A stretch of DNA of 64,000 nt, from positions 59,815,728-59,879,727 of the forward strand of contig CM053325.1 in NCBI GenBank assembly GCA_028583605.1, in the 5' to 3' direction. The position numbers and the translations under genes were made by a program. Each line of letters starts with the position of its first letter. Position 1 is the first letter of the stretch. This document shows positions 47,001-59,905 of the stretch, piece after piece. The notes below the pieces were generated by a model. The model saw only the letters and a list, made by a program, of their open reading frames with translations, was not told the DNA's origin and did no database searches. Source of the stretch: Dastarcus helophoroides. Taxonomy: Eukaryota; Arthropoda; Insecta; Coleoptera; Bothrideridae.

Positions 47001-49850
47001 AAATTTTTAGAAAAAAGTCAAAATTTCAACAAAAAAGTTGAAATTTCAAAATTCAAGTCAACATTTTGAATCCAAAGTCAAAGTTTCTAAGTTAGAGTCA
47101 AAATTGTTTTTAATCTTGAAATTTTGAGAAAAAAGTCGAAATTTTTAGAAAAGAGTCAGAATTTCAAAATTCAAGCCAAAATTTTGAGATTAAAGTTGAA
47201 ATTTTGAAATCAAAGTCGAAATTTTGAAATACGAGTTGCAATTTTGATTGTAATCTTGAAATTTCGAGAAAAAGTCGAAATCTTTGAAAAATAGTCAAAA
47301 TTTCAAAATTCAAGTCGAAATTTTGTGATTTGAATCAAAACGTCGAGATTAGCGTCACCATTTTTATTTTCATCTTGGAATTTTGAGAAAAAAGTCGAAG
47401 ATTCAAGTCTAAATTTTGAGATTAAGGTGAACATTTTGAAATTAAAGTCGAAATTTGGAGATTAGGGTCAAAATTTTTATTTTTGTCTTGAAGTTTCGAT
47501 GAAATTTCTAGGAAAATGTCAAAATTTCAAAATTCAAGTCAAAATTTTAAAATTAAAATTGAATTTTGTAGGTTAGAATTGAAATGTTGATTTTTATCTT
47601 GGAATTTTGAGAAAAAAGTTGAAATTTCTTGAAAACAGTCATAATTTCAATAAAAAAGTTGATATTTCTAGAAAAAAAGTCATAATTTTGTAATTTAAGT
47701 CGAAATTTTGAAATTAAAGTCGAAGTTTCTAGATTAAATTTAGAATTTTAATTTTTGTCTTAGAATTTTAAGAAAAACATCGAAATTTTGAAATGGAAGT
47801 CGAAATTTTAGGATTAAAGTCGAAATGTTAAAATTAAAATCTAAAATTTTGAGATTAGAGTTAAAATTTTGATTTTTATCTTGGAATTATCAGAAAAAAG
47901 TTGAAATTTTTAAAAAACGGTCAAAATTTCGCATCAACAGACGAAAATGTTGAGAAAACAGTCGAAATTTCTAGAGAAAAGTGCAAATTCAACTCCAGAT
48001 TTTGAAATTAAATTCGAAGTTTCTAGATTAGAACTAAAATTTTGATTTTTATCTTGGAATTTTGAGAAAAAATTTTAAAATTTCCAGAAAACCGTCAAAA
48101 TTTCGAGAAAAAAGTCAAAATTTTGAAATTTAACTCGAAATTTTGAAATTAAAGTCGAACCTTCTAAATTAAAGTTGACATTTTAATTTTTGTCTTAGAA
48201 TTTTGAGAAAAAAATCGAAATTTTGAGAATAAAGTCGGAATTTAAAATTAAAGTCAAAATTTCGAGATTAGAGTTGAAATTTTAATTTTTATTCTGGAAT
48301 TATGACAAAAAAGTTAAAATTTCTAAAAAAAACAGCCAACATTTGAAGAAAAAAGTCAAAATTTCTACAAAAAAAAACAAAATTTCAAAGTTCAAGTCGA
48401 AATTCTTAAATTAAATTTTACTTTTCTAGATTAAAGTTAAAATTTTAATTTTTATCTTGAAATTATGGGAAAAAAGTTAACATTTCTAAAAACGGTCAAT
48501 ATTTCGAGAAAAAAGTAGAAATTTCTAGAAAAAAGACAAAATTTCAAAATTTAAGTCGAAATTTTAAAATTAAATTCGAATTTTATAGATTAGATTTGAA
48601 ATTTTGATTTTTATCTTGGAATTTTGAGAAAAATGTTGAAATTTCTAGTAACAATCAAAACAGTGACAAAAAAAGTTAAAATTTTGAAATTGAAGTCGAA
48701 ATTTTAAGACTAGCGTTAAAATTTTGATTTTCATTTTGAAATATTTTACAAAAAAGTCCAATTTTTTTAGAAAAACGTCAAAAATTTAAAATTTGGGTAG
48801 AAGTGTTGAAATTACAGTCGAAGCTTTTAGATTAGAGTTAAAATTTTGATTTTTATTTTGAATTTTGAAAAAAGTCAAAAATTTCTAGGAAAAAGTCAAA
48901 ATTATTAAATAATGAAATAATATTCTTGTATTGGACCTTCAAAGAATCTGAAATTTCGACTTTTGAAAACATCAAAATTTCAGGAACAAGAAAGAAAAAT
49001 AAATAAATTTTAGTAGATTTTGAATTAAATCCCGGAAGAATATATCATTTCTGACTCTGGTCCGTGGAAAAGTTATCAATTATAAATACAAGTCGAAGTT
49101 TTGAAAAAGTCGAATTTCTAGATTAATCAAATTTTGTGAGAAAAAGTTGAAATTTTGAGATTAAAGTCGAAATGTCGAGATTAGGGTTGACATTTTGATT
49201 TTATCTTGAATTTGAAAAAAGTCAAAATTTTGAGAAAAAAGTAGACGTTTTAAGATTAAGGTCGAAATTTTAAAATTAAAGTCGAAATTTTGATACTAGA
49301 ACGGGAATTTTGATTTTAGATATATTAATTAGGGTGATTTGCTGTTTTTTTCTGGAAATTTCCAAAACAATTTTGATGAATTTCAATTTTCCTTTTTTTT
49401 AAATTTTGATTTAATCGCCGAAATTTTAGAAAATAATTTAAATATTTTGAAGTTTCGATTTTTTCCTAAAATATTGACTTTATAAATTCAAAATTTAGAC
49501 TTTAATCTCTAAATCTCTTTTTAATTTTGAGTTACAAGTCGAAAATCTGAATTTTATCCCAAAATGTTGAATCTGTTTTTTGAAATTTTGACTTGACTGA
49601 ACATTTAAGTTTTTTCTCAACATTTTGTTTTAAAGTCGAAGTAAAAAAATACAGAAATTTTTATTGAAATTTGAACTAGAAAAAAGTCGACATTTCTCGT
49701 AATCGTAAAAAATCAGAAAACGTCTCGAACGTGTTTGAAATTTTAACTTTTTCTGCTGGGAACATTTAACTTTATTCTAAATTTAAAACTTGAAAATTTC
49801 AATTTTTCTCAATATTTTTAATTCAAAGTTATATATTCGAATGTAATTTC
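44030..49850. repeat. Large degenerate satellite block, AAGTCGAAATTT orientation
   Basis: Almost 6 kb of GTCGAAATTTTGAGATTAAA-type units. Larger modules of roughly 120-200 bp recur: TCTTGGAATTTTGAG, AAAAAAGTCGAAATTTC, TTCAAGTCGAAATTTTG, CTAGATTAGAGTT, AAATTTTGATTTTTATC. Around 44040-44240 the orientation is reversed before settling. The block from 54.0 to 59.2 kb carries the same modules as reverse complement. Confidence 0.85.
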
Positions 49851-49880
49851 CAAAATTTTAAAATTAAAAATTCAAAGGTT

Positions 49881-50080
49881 TCGGTGGAATGGACTATTTC
49901 TTGGTAATCTTTAAAAATTGAAATACAAATCTTTGTTATCTGAAACCAAGAACGATTAAAAAACATAACATCTCTTCGAAGATGATAGCTTGGCTATCGA
50001 AACACGTTAGAGCAACCTTTGTTGTGTTTTTTTTTTCATTTTTTGGTTTCAGGCGACAAAATTTGTATTTCAATTTTTAA
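49881..50080. repeat. Foldback element, copy H
   Basis: Both outer arms are present; the left inner arm is deleted, and the right arm has GATGATAGCTTGGCTATCG and CACGTTAGAGCAACC. The core text upstream is CTTCGAAGA rather than CTGAAGA. Confidence 0.82.
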
Positions 50081-50544
50081 AAATTCAAGGTTAAAATTTT
50101 AAAAAATAGTAATTAGATTTAAACTTGAAATTCTCAATGATCAAAGGTTTTGAAAAAATTTCAAATTTCTAAATATCACGTCAACTAAATGTCACGCGAA
50201 AATACGTTGTTGTAAAATTGGAAAATATAAAATTTCGTTTGTATGCCAATTTTTTCTAAACTTTGTTTTTAATTTAAAAATTTAGTCTCTAAAACCCAGG
50301 AGTTCCAACTTTTTCTGAAAATTTCGACTTTAATTTCAAAATTTCACCTCTATAACTGGAAAAATAAAAACTCCAACTTTGAACTAGACATTGCTAAAGA
50401 TAAGTAATTAAAAAAACAAATAAACGAAACAAAACCTTTTTGAACAGTTAACCGATTTATAAAATCTACGATACGCTACTGAAGTGACTCCACAAAATAT
50501 GTGAATTTAAAAAAATTCTGCAGATATAATCGTAAACAAATTTT
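50081..50544. repeat. Weak satellite remnants
   Basis: Scattered AAAATTTCGACTTT and AAATTTAGTC motifs; no gene. Confidence 0.4.
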
Positions 50545-50762
50545 TTGGTTGGTTATCTTAAAAAATTGAAACACAAATCTTGTCCCCTGAAACCAAGAAA
50601 GATTAAAAAACATAACGAAGGTCTATCATTTTTAAAGAGATACTTATTATTTAGGAGTACCTAAGATGATAGCTTGGCTATCGAAGCGCGTTAGAGCAAC
50701 ATTTGTTGTGTTTTTTAATCTTTCTTGGTTTCAAGGGACCAGATTTGTAATTCAATTTATAA
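50545..50762. repeat. Foldback element, copy I
   Basis: GGTTATCTT...ACACAAATCTTGTCCCCTG at the left, GATGATAGCTTGGCTATCGAAG and TTTCTTGGTTTCAAGGGACC at the right. The centre is rearranged. Confidence 0.82.
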
Positions 50763-52435
50763 ACAAACTTGTTTTTCGTCTAAAATATCAGATGGCCAAG
50801 AGTATGTTACAACTTCCAGTAGAAATAGAATTAATTGGTCAACGAGGAAAATTTTTTGCATGATGTTACACGTAAGATGTTTACCAATGTTGGAAAAACT
50901 CATATGGTTTCGCCGTACATCTCGAGTTGGAGCAGCTATCTCCCTTGCGGGAACGATCGGTGAAGCCTAGATGGTAACGCCAGGTCAAATTAGAAGGTTC
51001 ATTTTATTAAATAAAATTGTCATCTAAAACTATCGATAGTATCGACATTTTTGTAAAGATTTATCGATATTATCACGATAGAAACTATCAACTGTATAGT
51101 GAACACTAAAGGGCCCTACCCTGCCCTATTTTAACCACGTCTTACATTTAGTTGATCTTAATAAAAGATACGCATTATTCGAAATTCCCGATTATAAAAA
51201 CTTGTTTTGATGGCGTTCGGTTTTTCGGGTCGTCTAGCTGCGTTATCGTTGAAATATTATTACATTTATTTCGAAAATGGGCTCAGATAAGCGGCTTGAA
51301 GTAAATCCAGAACGAAGGTGGCTGCCGTAGTTTATGATGACAAGAGCATTGTCGCCGACCGGAATTGATAAAAAGTTGAAATATGGTTTACGGACCCCGG
51401 ACTTCATGGATATGGCAAAACGCAATATCTTTGTATCTTAGAAAATACAGCCCCCTTTTCAGTCGACCCTCGCTCTAATTTAACCCTTGCTAGAAATTAT
51501 TTATAACTATATTTCTTGTCCTGGTTTATTCGTTGGAACTATTCGTCGTTAATTCAATCGGTATTCAATGCTGTTGTCACTAAATTTTCTATGAAAATTG
51601 AATTTGAATTTAATTGACTTTTGAAAGATAGTATATTGTTTTTTGCAGCCGAAACCGGGTTTTCTTGGCCGAACTAGGCACAACCAAAGTCGAAACCGAA
51701 CTTTGGTCGGTTTCTACTGATAATATACCGTGCCAAAGACACTGTATCGTCTTGGATAAATTAGTGTACCATCACATGTGTTATTCTAATAGGAAATGCT
51801 AATTCATAATCTCCTATGTAAAACACACACAATTTAGTCGGTAATTTAATAAATGACGCAACGAGGTGTTCTTGCAAATATAATATCAGCAATTTGATAA
51901 AGTCGGTAGGGCTATTCGATCTAAAAATAAAATTTGTAAAACAGTGCATAATGAGATGAGGGAGCTCTTCCTGTTGCCTAATTGAAACGGAAACGAACAA
52001 TCGTGTTGGCCGCGACAAACTCGCGTGGCGCACTTAATGCACCTACTGATAAACCTACTGATAACGAATCCGCTTCTTGTGCGTATGCTGTTGATTTTTG
52101 CAAATTTGTGCGAATTTAGTTCTAGAGGCTTTAGACCTTGGTCCCAATTCGATGTGATTTGTAACATAGACAAAATGAGGTGAGCACGAAAATCCTGTCT
52201 AGCTAATGTCTTGATTGTTTTAAATTTTAAATTAGTTCTTCTAAATAAAAAAAATATATTTTTATTATCTAAGCTCTGCTATCTGCGAAGCTTCATAAAA
52301 TATTTTTACATGAAGTAGTTGAAGCTTGCTCAACTTTAATTAATTGTAAAGTAATTTTTGATCCCTCGGAAACTAAGGTTTGTATGCATGGGCCTCTGCG
52401 TATCGCAAAAAAACTAATGTTTCACTATTTTCGTA
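50763..52435. other. Unique stretch, probably host intron
   Basis: Less AT-rich than its surroundings and free of satellite. No splice-bounded open frame was convincing; minus-strand frames of 60-95 codons at 51243-52173 show no motif. Confidence 0.4.
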
Positions 52436-53330
52436 ATTTTCGAGTTTTTTTTTTCAAAATTGTTATCTTTTTTTGGAAATCTTGACCTTCATGAAAATTT
52501 TGAGATTTTTTCATTTTAATTTCTTTGAGAATTTTAACATAATGTCAACTTTTTTTTAAAAATGCCCAACTTTGCTTCAAAATTTTAACTATCAAAAATT
52601 TCAACTCTTCAATATTTCGACTTTTAAATATCTCGAACTATTGATGATAATTTTGGTCTTTTTTGAAATTTGACCCTTAAAATTTTGGCTTTTATTGAAA
52701 ATTTGACTGAACACTTCCCAATTATTCATCATTGCAACTTTTTTTAATGTTCCAATTAATCTTAAAATTTCCAGTTAGTCTGAAAACTTCTCCTTTTTAT
52801 CATAATCGTCAAATATTTTGAATGTGTCGACTATTTCAAAGATTTGAAATTTCTTTAATTTCGACTCTAAAAGTTCCACTCTTCTTTGGAAATTTCATTC
52901 TCCTTTGAAATTTTGACATCTTTTAAAAGTTTGAATTATTTTTAAAATTTTTACCCTATTCTCAAATTTTCAGTTTTTTTGAATATTTCGTCTATTTTTC
53001 AAAATTCGAACAAAATTACTATGTTCCTAAAACAAGAAAAAATCCTGAAATTTTAGTGTGCATTTTTGATTTTACCAATATTTTCGATTTTTTTTTCAAG
53101 TGGAGTTATTATCGTAGTTCATATTTTTTCCCAAAAATTTCAAGCCTAGATTTAGATTTTTTATTTCTCTCGGATATAAGATTTGAACTCAAAATTTAAA
53201 CTTCTCTCTAAATGTTTTTAATTTATTGGAAATTTTATGTTAAAATTCAAACTTTTTTTTACAAAATTTCGACTTCTTTCTTAAACTCTCCGGTATAAAA
53301 TTTCTGAATTTTCTAAATATTTCCTAACAA
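52436..53330. repeat. Degenerate satellite, TTTTCAAAATTT orientation
   Basis: Loose TTTGAAATTTTGAC / AAAATTTCGACTT units, ending about 50 bases before a 3' splice site. Confidence 0.55.
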
Positions 53331-53382
53331 CAATTTTACGTAAGTAAATATCAATCATCAATGTCAATCTTTTTACTTTCAG

Positions 53383-53596
53383 AAAGAAGTATCCGTTGAG
53401 GCGCAAAATGTACGAAAGCTCCTGTTCGTACCAAGGAGCTTTGGAGTTAAAACGAACAACAACGTCGACTTGTCCCATTGGGATCAAAAGCGAAGATTTT
53501 GGTACAGCAGCTGACTGGCCAGCTTACAGATTCTGCAATCCAAGCACGTTCGAACAGCTCAAACAAAGCGTTGAAAAAGCGAAAGCTGCCCTACAG
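53383..53596 (+). CDS. Internal exon of an unrecognised host gene
   Basis: A 214-base open segment preceded by a pyrimidine-rich tract and AG (ACTTTCAG, 53375-53382) and followed by GTAAAAC. Its codon content and GC level stand out from the AT-rich surroundings. Reading with one leading base gives KKYPLRRKMYESSCSYQG, ALELKRTTTSTCP, EDFGTAADWPAYRF and FEQLKQSVEKAKAALQ; the last part is a likely helix. The exon ends on a complete codon, compatible with the exon at 61470. I do not recognise the family. It lies between two multi-kilobase satellite blocks in opposite orientation. Confidence 0.65.
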
Positions 53597-53654
53597 GTAA
53601 AACTTGAAAGAACACCAAAAAGTTTAATTTTTTCATTAACCTACATAACAGCAG

Positions 53655-53825
53655 TTTAATGGAACGGACTGGTCCTTGGTTATCTTCAAAAATTGAAATA
53701 CAGAACTTGTCCCCAGAAACTGGGTTTCTGTCTGAAGATGACAGCTTGGTTGTCGAAACGCTTTGTTGTGTTTTTTAATCTTTCTTGGTTTCAGGGGACA
53801 AGTTCTGTATTTCAATTTTTTTTAA
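53655..53825. repeat. Foldback element, copy J
   Basis: Starts TGGAACGGACTGGTCCTTGG 59 bases after the exon. The left arm is cut short after CCAGAAACTGGG; the right arm has an intact CTGAAGA, GACAGC-TTG-GTTGTC and GAAACGC, then TTTAATCTTTCTTGGTTTC. Confidence 0.85.
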
Positions 53826-54040
53826 CATAACAGTAGATATATTTAAATTGAATAATAAATTGCAATAGGGGAAGCTGCCTAAATTTTAAAATATTCAAAA
53901 GAATTTAACAAATTATCGAAATGAAGCCATCAATGTTATTTTAATAAACTAAATTTTTTTTTTAAATTTTAACGCTTTTTTAACCATTTTAGTTTAAATT
54001 TGAAAAATACTCATTTTTAAAGTGCCAGTTTTAAAATAAA
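53826..54040. other. Spacer
   Basis: AT-rich, no repeat or gene recognised. Confidence 0.4.
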
Positions 54041-57000
54041 AATTTGGTTAAGTCCCGAATCCGTTTATAGAACTAGTCCAAAATTCTACTTTAATGTCAA
54101 AATTTCGACTTTTTCTAAAAATTACAAGCTAAAAATCAAAATGTGAACTTTAATCTAGAACTCCGACTTTAATTTAAAATTTCGACTTTAATCTTGAAGT
54201 TTTGCCTTTTTTCTAAAAATTTTGACTATTTTCTGGAACTTTCGACTTTTTTTTTAAATCTCAACTCTAATCTAGAAACTTTGACTTTTTCTAGCAATTT
54301 GGACTTTTTTCTCGAAATTCCAAGACGAAATCAAAATTTTGACCCTAATCTCCAAATTTCGACTTTCATCTCACAATTTCGAGCTTTTTCTAGAAGTTTT
54401 GGCTGTTTTCTAGAAATTTCGACCCTTTTTTCAAAATTTCATCATAAAAATCAAATTTCAACTTCAATCCAGAAACTTGGACTTTAATTTCAAAATTTCG
54501 ACTTGAATTTTAAAATTTTGAGTTTTTTCTAGAAATTTCGACTTTTTTCTCAAAATTGTAGATAAAAATAAATATTTCAATTCTAATCTAGAAAGTTCAA
54601 CCTAAGTTTTAAAATTTCGACTTGAATTTTGCGATTTTGACTTTTTTATAGAAATTTCGACTTTTTTCTCGAAATTTCAAGACAAAATCAAGGTTTCGAC
54701 CCTAATCTCAAAATTTCGACTTATATCTTAAAATTTTGACCTTTTTCTCAAAATTTTAACTGTTTTCTAGAAATTTCGACCTTTTTCTCAAAATTCCAAA
54801 ATAAAAATCAAAATTTCAACTCTAATTTAGAAACTTCGACTTTAATTTAAAATTTCGACTTGAAATTTAAAATATTGACCTTTTTCTGAAAATTTCGACT
54901 TTTTTCTCGAAATTCCAAGATAAAATCAAAATTTTAACCCTAGACTCAAAATTTTGATTTTATTCTCAAAATTTCAACTTTTATCTACAAATTTTGACTG
55001 TTTTCTAGAAATCTCAATCTTTTTCTTAAAATTCCAAGATAAAAATCAAAAATTTAACTCTAATCTAGACACCCTGACTTTAATTTCAAAATATCGGCTT
55101 CAAGTTTGAAATTTTGACTTTTTTCTAGAAATTTTAACTTTTTCCTCAAAATTTCAAGATAAAAATCAAAATTTCAACTTTAATCTAGAAACTTCGAAGT
55201 CAATTGCAAAATTTCGACTTAAATTTTGAAATGTTGACTTTTTTCTTAAAGTTTTGATTTTTTCTCGAAATTTCTGGACAAAATTAAAATTTCGACCCTA
55301 ATCTTGAATTCTCCACTTTAATCTCAAAATTTCGACTTTTTTTCAAAATTTGACTGCTTTCTAGAAATTTCGACTTTTTTCTCAATATTCCAAGATAGAA
55401 ATCAAAATTTTAATTCTAATCTAAAAACTCTGATTTTAATTTCAAAATATCGACTTGAAGTTTAAAATTTTGAGTTGTTTCTAAAAATTTTGACTGTTTT
55501 TTCGAAATTTTGACTGTTTTCTAGAAATTTCGACCTTTTTTTCAAAATTTCAAGATGAAAATCAAAATTTTAACTCTAATTTTAAACTTCGCCTTTAATT
55601 TCAAAAGTTTTTTCTACAAATCTCGACTTTTTCTCAAAAACTTCTAGACAAAATCAAAATTTCGACTTTAATCTCGAAATTTTGACTTTAATCAATTTTG
55701 AGTATTTTCTAGAAATGTCGACTTTTTTCTCAAAATTTCAAAATAAAAATCAAAATTTCAATTCTAATCTAGAAACTGCGACTTTAATTTCAAAATTTGG
55801 AAGTGAATTTTAAAATTTTAACTTTTTTTATAAATTTTCACTATTTTCTTGAAATTTTGGTCTGTTTTCGCGAAATTTTGACTGTTTTTTAGAAATTCCT
55901 ACTTTTTCTCAAAATCCCAGGATAAAAATCAAAATTTTAACTCTAAGCTAGAAACTTCGACTGTAATTTTAAAATATTGACTTAAATTTTAAAATTTTGA
56001 TTTTTTTCTAAAAAGATCGACTTTTTTCTTGAAATTCTAAGACAAAATCAAAACTTCGACCCTAATCTCAAAATTTCAACCTTAATCTCAACATTTCGAC
56101 TCTTTTTTTAAAGATTTGCCTGTTTTCTAGAAATTTCGACTTTTTTCTCAAAATTCTAAAATAAAAATCAAAATTTTAACTCTAATCTAGAAACTTCGCC
56201 TTTAATTTTAAAGTTTCGACTTGAATTTTGAGGTTTTAACTTTCTTTTAGAAATGTTGACTGTTTTCTCAAAATTTTGACTGTTTTCTAAAAATTTCGAC
56301 CTTTTTCTCAAAATTCCCAGATAGAAATCAAAATTTTAACTCTAATTTAGAAACCTTGATTTTAATTTTTAAATTTCGACTTGAATTGTACAATTTTGAC
56401 TTTTTTATAGAAATTTTGACTTTTTTCTCAAAATTTTGACTGTTTTCTTGAAATTTCGACTTTGTTTTCAAAACTTCAACATAAAAATCAAAATTTCAAG
56501 AAGTTTTAACCTTCTTCTCAAAATTCCAAAATAAAATTCAAAATTTCAACTTTAATCTAGAAACTTTGACTTTAGTCTCAAAATTTCGATTTGAATTTTG
56601 AGATTTTGACTCTTTTTCTAGAAATTTCGTCTGTTTTCTCAAAATGTTCACTGTTTTTTAGAAATTTTGATTTTTATCCAAAAATTTTAAGATAAAAATC
56701 AAATTTTCGACCCTAATCTCGAAATTTAGACTTTAATCTCAAAATTTCAACTTTTTTCTCGAAATTTTGAATGTTTTCTAAAAATATTGACTTTTTTCTC
56801 AAAATTCTAAGATAAAAATTAAAATTTCAACACTAATCCAGAAATTTCGACTTTAATTTCAAAACTTTGACTTGAATTTTGATATTTTGACTTTTTTTAG
56901 AAATTTTAACTGTTTTCTAAAAATTTCGACTTTTTTCTCAAAATTTTAAGACAAGATCAAAATTTTGACCCTAATCTCAAAATTTTGAATTTTTCTTGAA

Positions 57001-59200
57001 ATTTTGACTGTTTTCTAGATAATTTTGCATTTTTTTTCAAAATTCCAAGATAAAAATCAAAATTTTAACGCTAATCCAGAAACTTTGACTTAAATTTCAA
57101 AACTTTGACTTGAATTTTGAAGTTTTGACTTTTTTTAGAAATGTTGACTCTTTTATTGAAATTCCAAGACAAAATCAAAATTTCGACCCTAATCTCAAAT
57201 TTTCCACTTTAATCTTAAAATTTCGACTTTTTTTTTGAACTTACACTCTTTTCTACAAATTTCGACTTTCTTTTATAATTCCAAAATAAAAATGAAAATT
57301 TCAACTCTAATCTAGAAACTTTTTTTTAGAAATTTCGACTGCTTTCTCGAAAGTTTGACTGTCTTCTACAAATTTCGACTTTTTTCTCAAAATTCCAATA
57401 TAAAAACCAAAATTTCAACTCTAATCTAGAAACTTCGACTTTAATTTCAACACTTCTACTGGAATTTTGAAATTTTGACTTTTTTTTAGGAATTTCGACT
57501 TTTTTCATGAAATGGCAAGACAAAATCAAAATTTCGACCATAATCTCAAATTTTCCACTTTAACCTCAAAATTTGGACTTTTCTTCAAAACTTTGACTGT
57601 TTTCTAGAAAGTTCGACCTTTTTTCACAATTCCAAGATAGAAATGAAGATTTCGACTCTAATCTAGAAACTCTGACTTTAATTTTAAAACTTCGACTTAA
57701 ATTTTGGAATTTTGACTTTTTTCTAGAAATGTTAAACGCTTTCTCGAAATTTTTACTGTTTTCAAAAAAAATCGACTTTTTCCTCAAAATTCCAAGTCAA
57801 GATCAAAATTTCGACCCTAATCTCGAAATTTCGACTTTAATCCCAAAATTTCGACTTTTTTCTCGAAATTTTGACTCTTTTCTAGAAATTTTGACTTTCT
57901 TCTTAAAATTCCAAAATAAAATTTAAAATTTCAACTTTAATTTAGAATCTTTGATTTTAGTCTCAAAATTTTGACTTGAATTTCGAGATTTTGACTATTT
58001 TCTAAAAATTTGGACTATTTTCTCGAAATTTTGACTGTTTCCTAGAAATGTCGACTTATATCTCATAATTTTAAGATAAAAATCAAAATTTCGACCCTAA
58101 TCTCGAAATTTTGACTTCGTTTTCGAAACTTTGAGTGTTTTCTAGAAATTTCGACTTTTTTCTCAAAATTCCAAGATAAAAATAAAATTTCAACTCTAAT
58201 CTAGAAACTTCGACTTTAGTTTCAAATTTTTGACTTGAAGTTTAAAATTTTGTTTTTTTCTTGAAATGTTAACTGTTTTATCGAAATTTTAACTGTTTTC
58301 TAAAAAATTGGAAATTTTTCTCAAAAGTTTAAGATAAAAATCAAAATTTTAACTCTATCCATCAATTTCGACTTAAATCTCAACATTTCGACTTGACTTT
58401 TTTCTAGAAATTTTGACTTTTTTCTCGAAATTCTAAGAGAAAATCAAAATTTTGACTATAATCTCAAAATTTCGACTTCAATCTCAAAATTTCGACTTTT
58501 TTCTCGAAATTTTGACCGTTGTCTAGCAATTTTGACTTTTTTTCAAAAAGTACAAGATAAAAATCAAAACTATAACTCTAATCTAGAAACTTCACTTTAG
58601 TTTCAAAATTTTAACTTTAAGTTTAAAATTTTTTTTTCTAGAAATGTCGACTGTTTTCTCCAAATTTTAACTGTTTTCTAGAAAATCTGACTTTTTTCCC
58701 AAAAGTTTAAGATAAAAATCAAAATTTTAACCCTATCCACCAATTTCGACTTAAATCTCAACATGTGGACTTGATTTTTTTCTAGAAATTTCGACTTTTT
58801 TCTCGAAATTCTAAGACAAAATCAAAATTTTGACTCTAATAACAAAATTTCGACTTTAATCTCAAAATTTCGACTTTTTTCTCGAAATTTTGACTGTTTT
58901 CTAGCAATTTTGACTTTTTTCCAAAAAGTCCAAGATAAAATTCAAAACTTTAACCCTAATCTAGAAACTCCGACTTTTAATTTCAAAATTTCGACTTGAA
59001 TTTTGAAATTTTGACCTTTTTCTAGAATTTTTGACTTTTTCTTGAAATGTCGATTTTTTCTCAAAATGCTGAAATAAAAATGAAAATTTCAACTTTAATC
59101 TGGAAACTTCGACTATAGTCTCAAAATTTCGACTTGAATTTTAAAATTTTGACTTTTCTCTAGAAATTTCGACTGTTTTCAAGATCAAAATCGAAATTTT
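54041..59200. repeat. Large degenerate satellite block, AAATTTCGACTT orientation
   Basis: About 5.2 kb of the same modules as 44.0-49.85 kb in reverse complement: AACTCTAATCTAGAAAC, TCGACTTTAATTTCAAAA, GACTTTTTTCTAGAAATTTC, CTCAAAATTCCAAGATAAAA. Modules of roughly 120-200 bp recur. All open frames here are chance. Confidence 0.85.
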
Positions 59201-59714
59201 GAGTCTAATATTTTCAAAACTCGAAAGCTTTAAAGAATTCAATCTTTTAAAAGAGTTTTTAAAAAATTGAATTTAAAAACAGTCAGATCTGCAAAAATAA
59301 TGAAATTGGGAGCCAAAATTTCAGAAAAGGTCAACATTTTTAAAAATAATGTCAAACATTTAAACAGAGTCAAAGAATTCAAAAACCCTAGCTACAGTCA
59401 ATGTATTCAAAAAGAGTAAGGAAATGTTCAAAAAGGTTAAGATTTCCAAAGAGAATTTTTAATAAAAACAAAAATTATAAAAAAAGCAAGTAGTTTAAAA
59501 AAAAATCAAAATATATTTAAATAAGCCAGCTTTTTAACAAAAAAAGAATTTTCAAAAATAAAAAATTTCGAAAAAAAATGCAAATTTTTAAAATCGGGTC
59601 AAAATTTTGACGAAAGGTTGGAATTTCGAGAGTCGAACGAGAAAAGATCGACATTGTGAAAGAACTGGGTATTTTAAAATGTTTAAATTTTCGAAATAAC
59701 GCGAAATTCTTAAT
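59201..59714. repeat. Satellite edge, opposite orientation
   Basis: Shorter AAAAAGTCAAAATTT-like units, weakly repetitive. Confidence 0.5.
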
Positions 59715-59905
59715 AAAAATCGAAATACAAAACTTGTCCCCTGAAACCAAGAAAGATTAAGAAACACAACAAAGGTTGCTCTAACGCGTTTCGGCAGCCA
59801 GATACTGTACAGTATCTCTTTGAAAATGATAGCTTGGCTGTGGAAACGCGTTAGAGCAATCTTTGTTGGGTTTTTTATTCTTTCTTCGGTTCAGGGGACA
59901 AGTTT
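59715..59905. repeat. Foldback element, copy K
   Basis: Both arms are nearly complete: CTTGTCCCCTGAAACCAAG and GTTGCTCTAACGCGTTTCGG at the left, GATAGCTTGGCTGTGGAAAC and TTCAGGGGACAAG at the right. Centre GATACTGTACAGTATCTC. The core is CUUUGAAAA on the right, so the hammerhead-like motif is lost. Confidence 0.87.

Noticed and set aside
51243..52173. Minus-strand frames of 60-95 codons in unique DNA
   Set aside because: No splice sites bounding them and no recognisable motifs; considered intronic.
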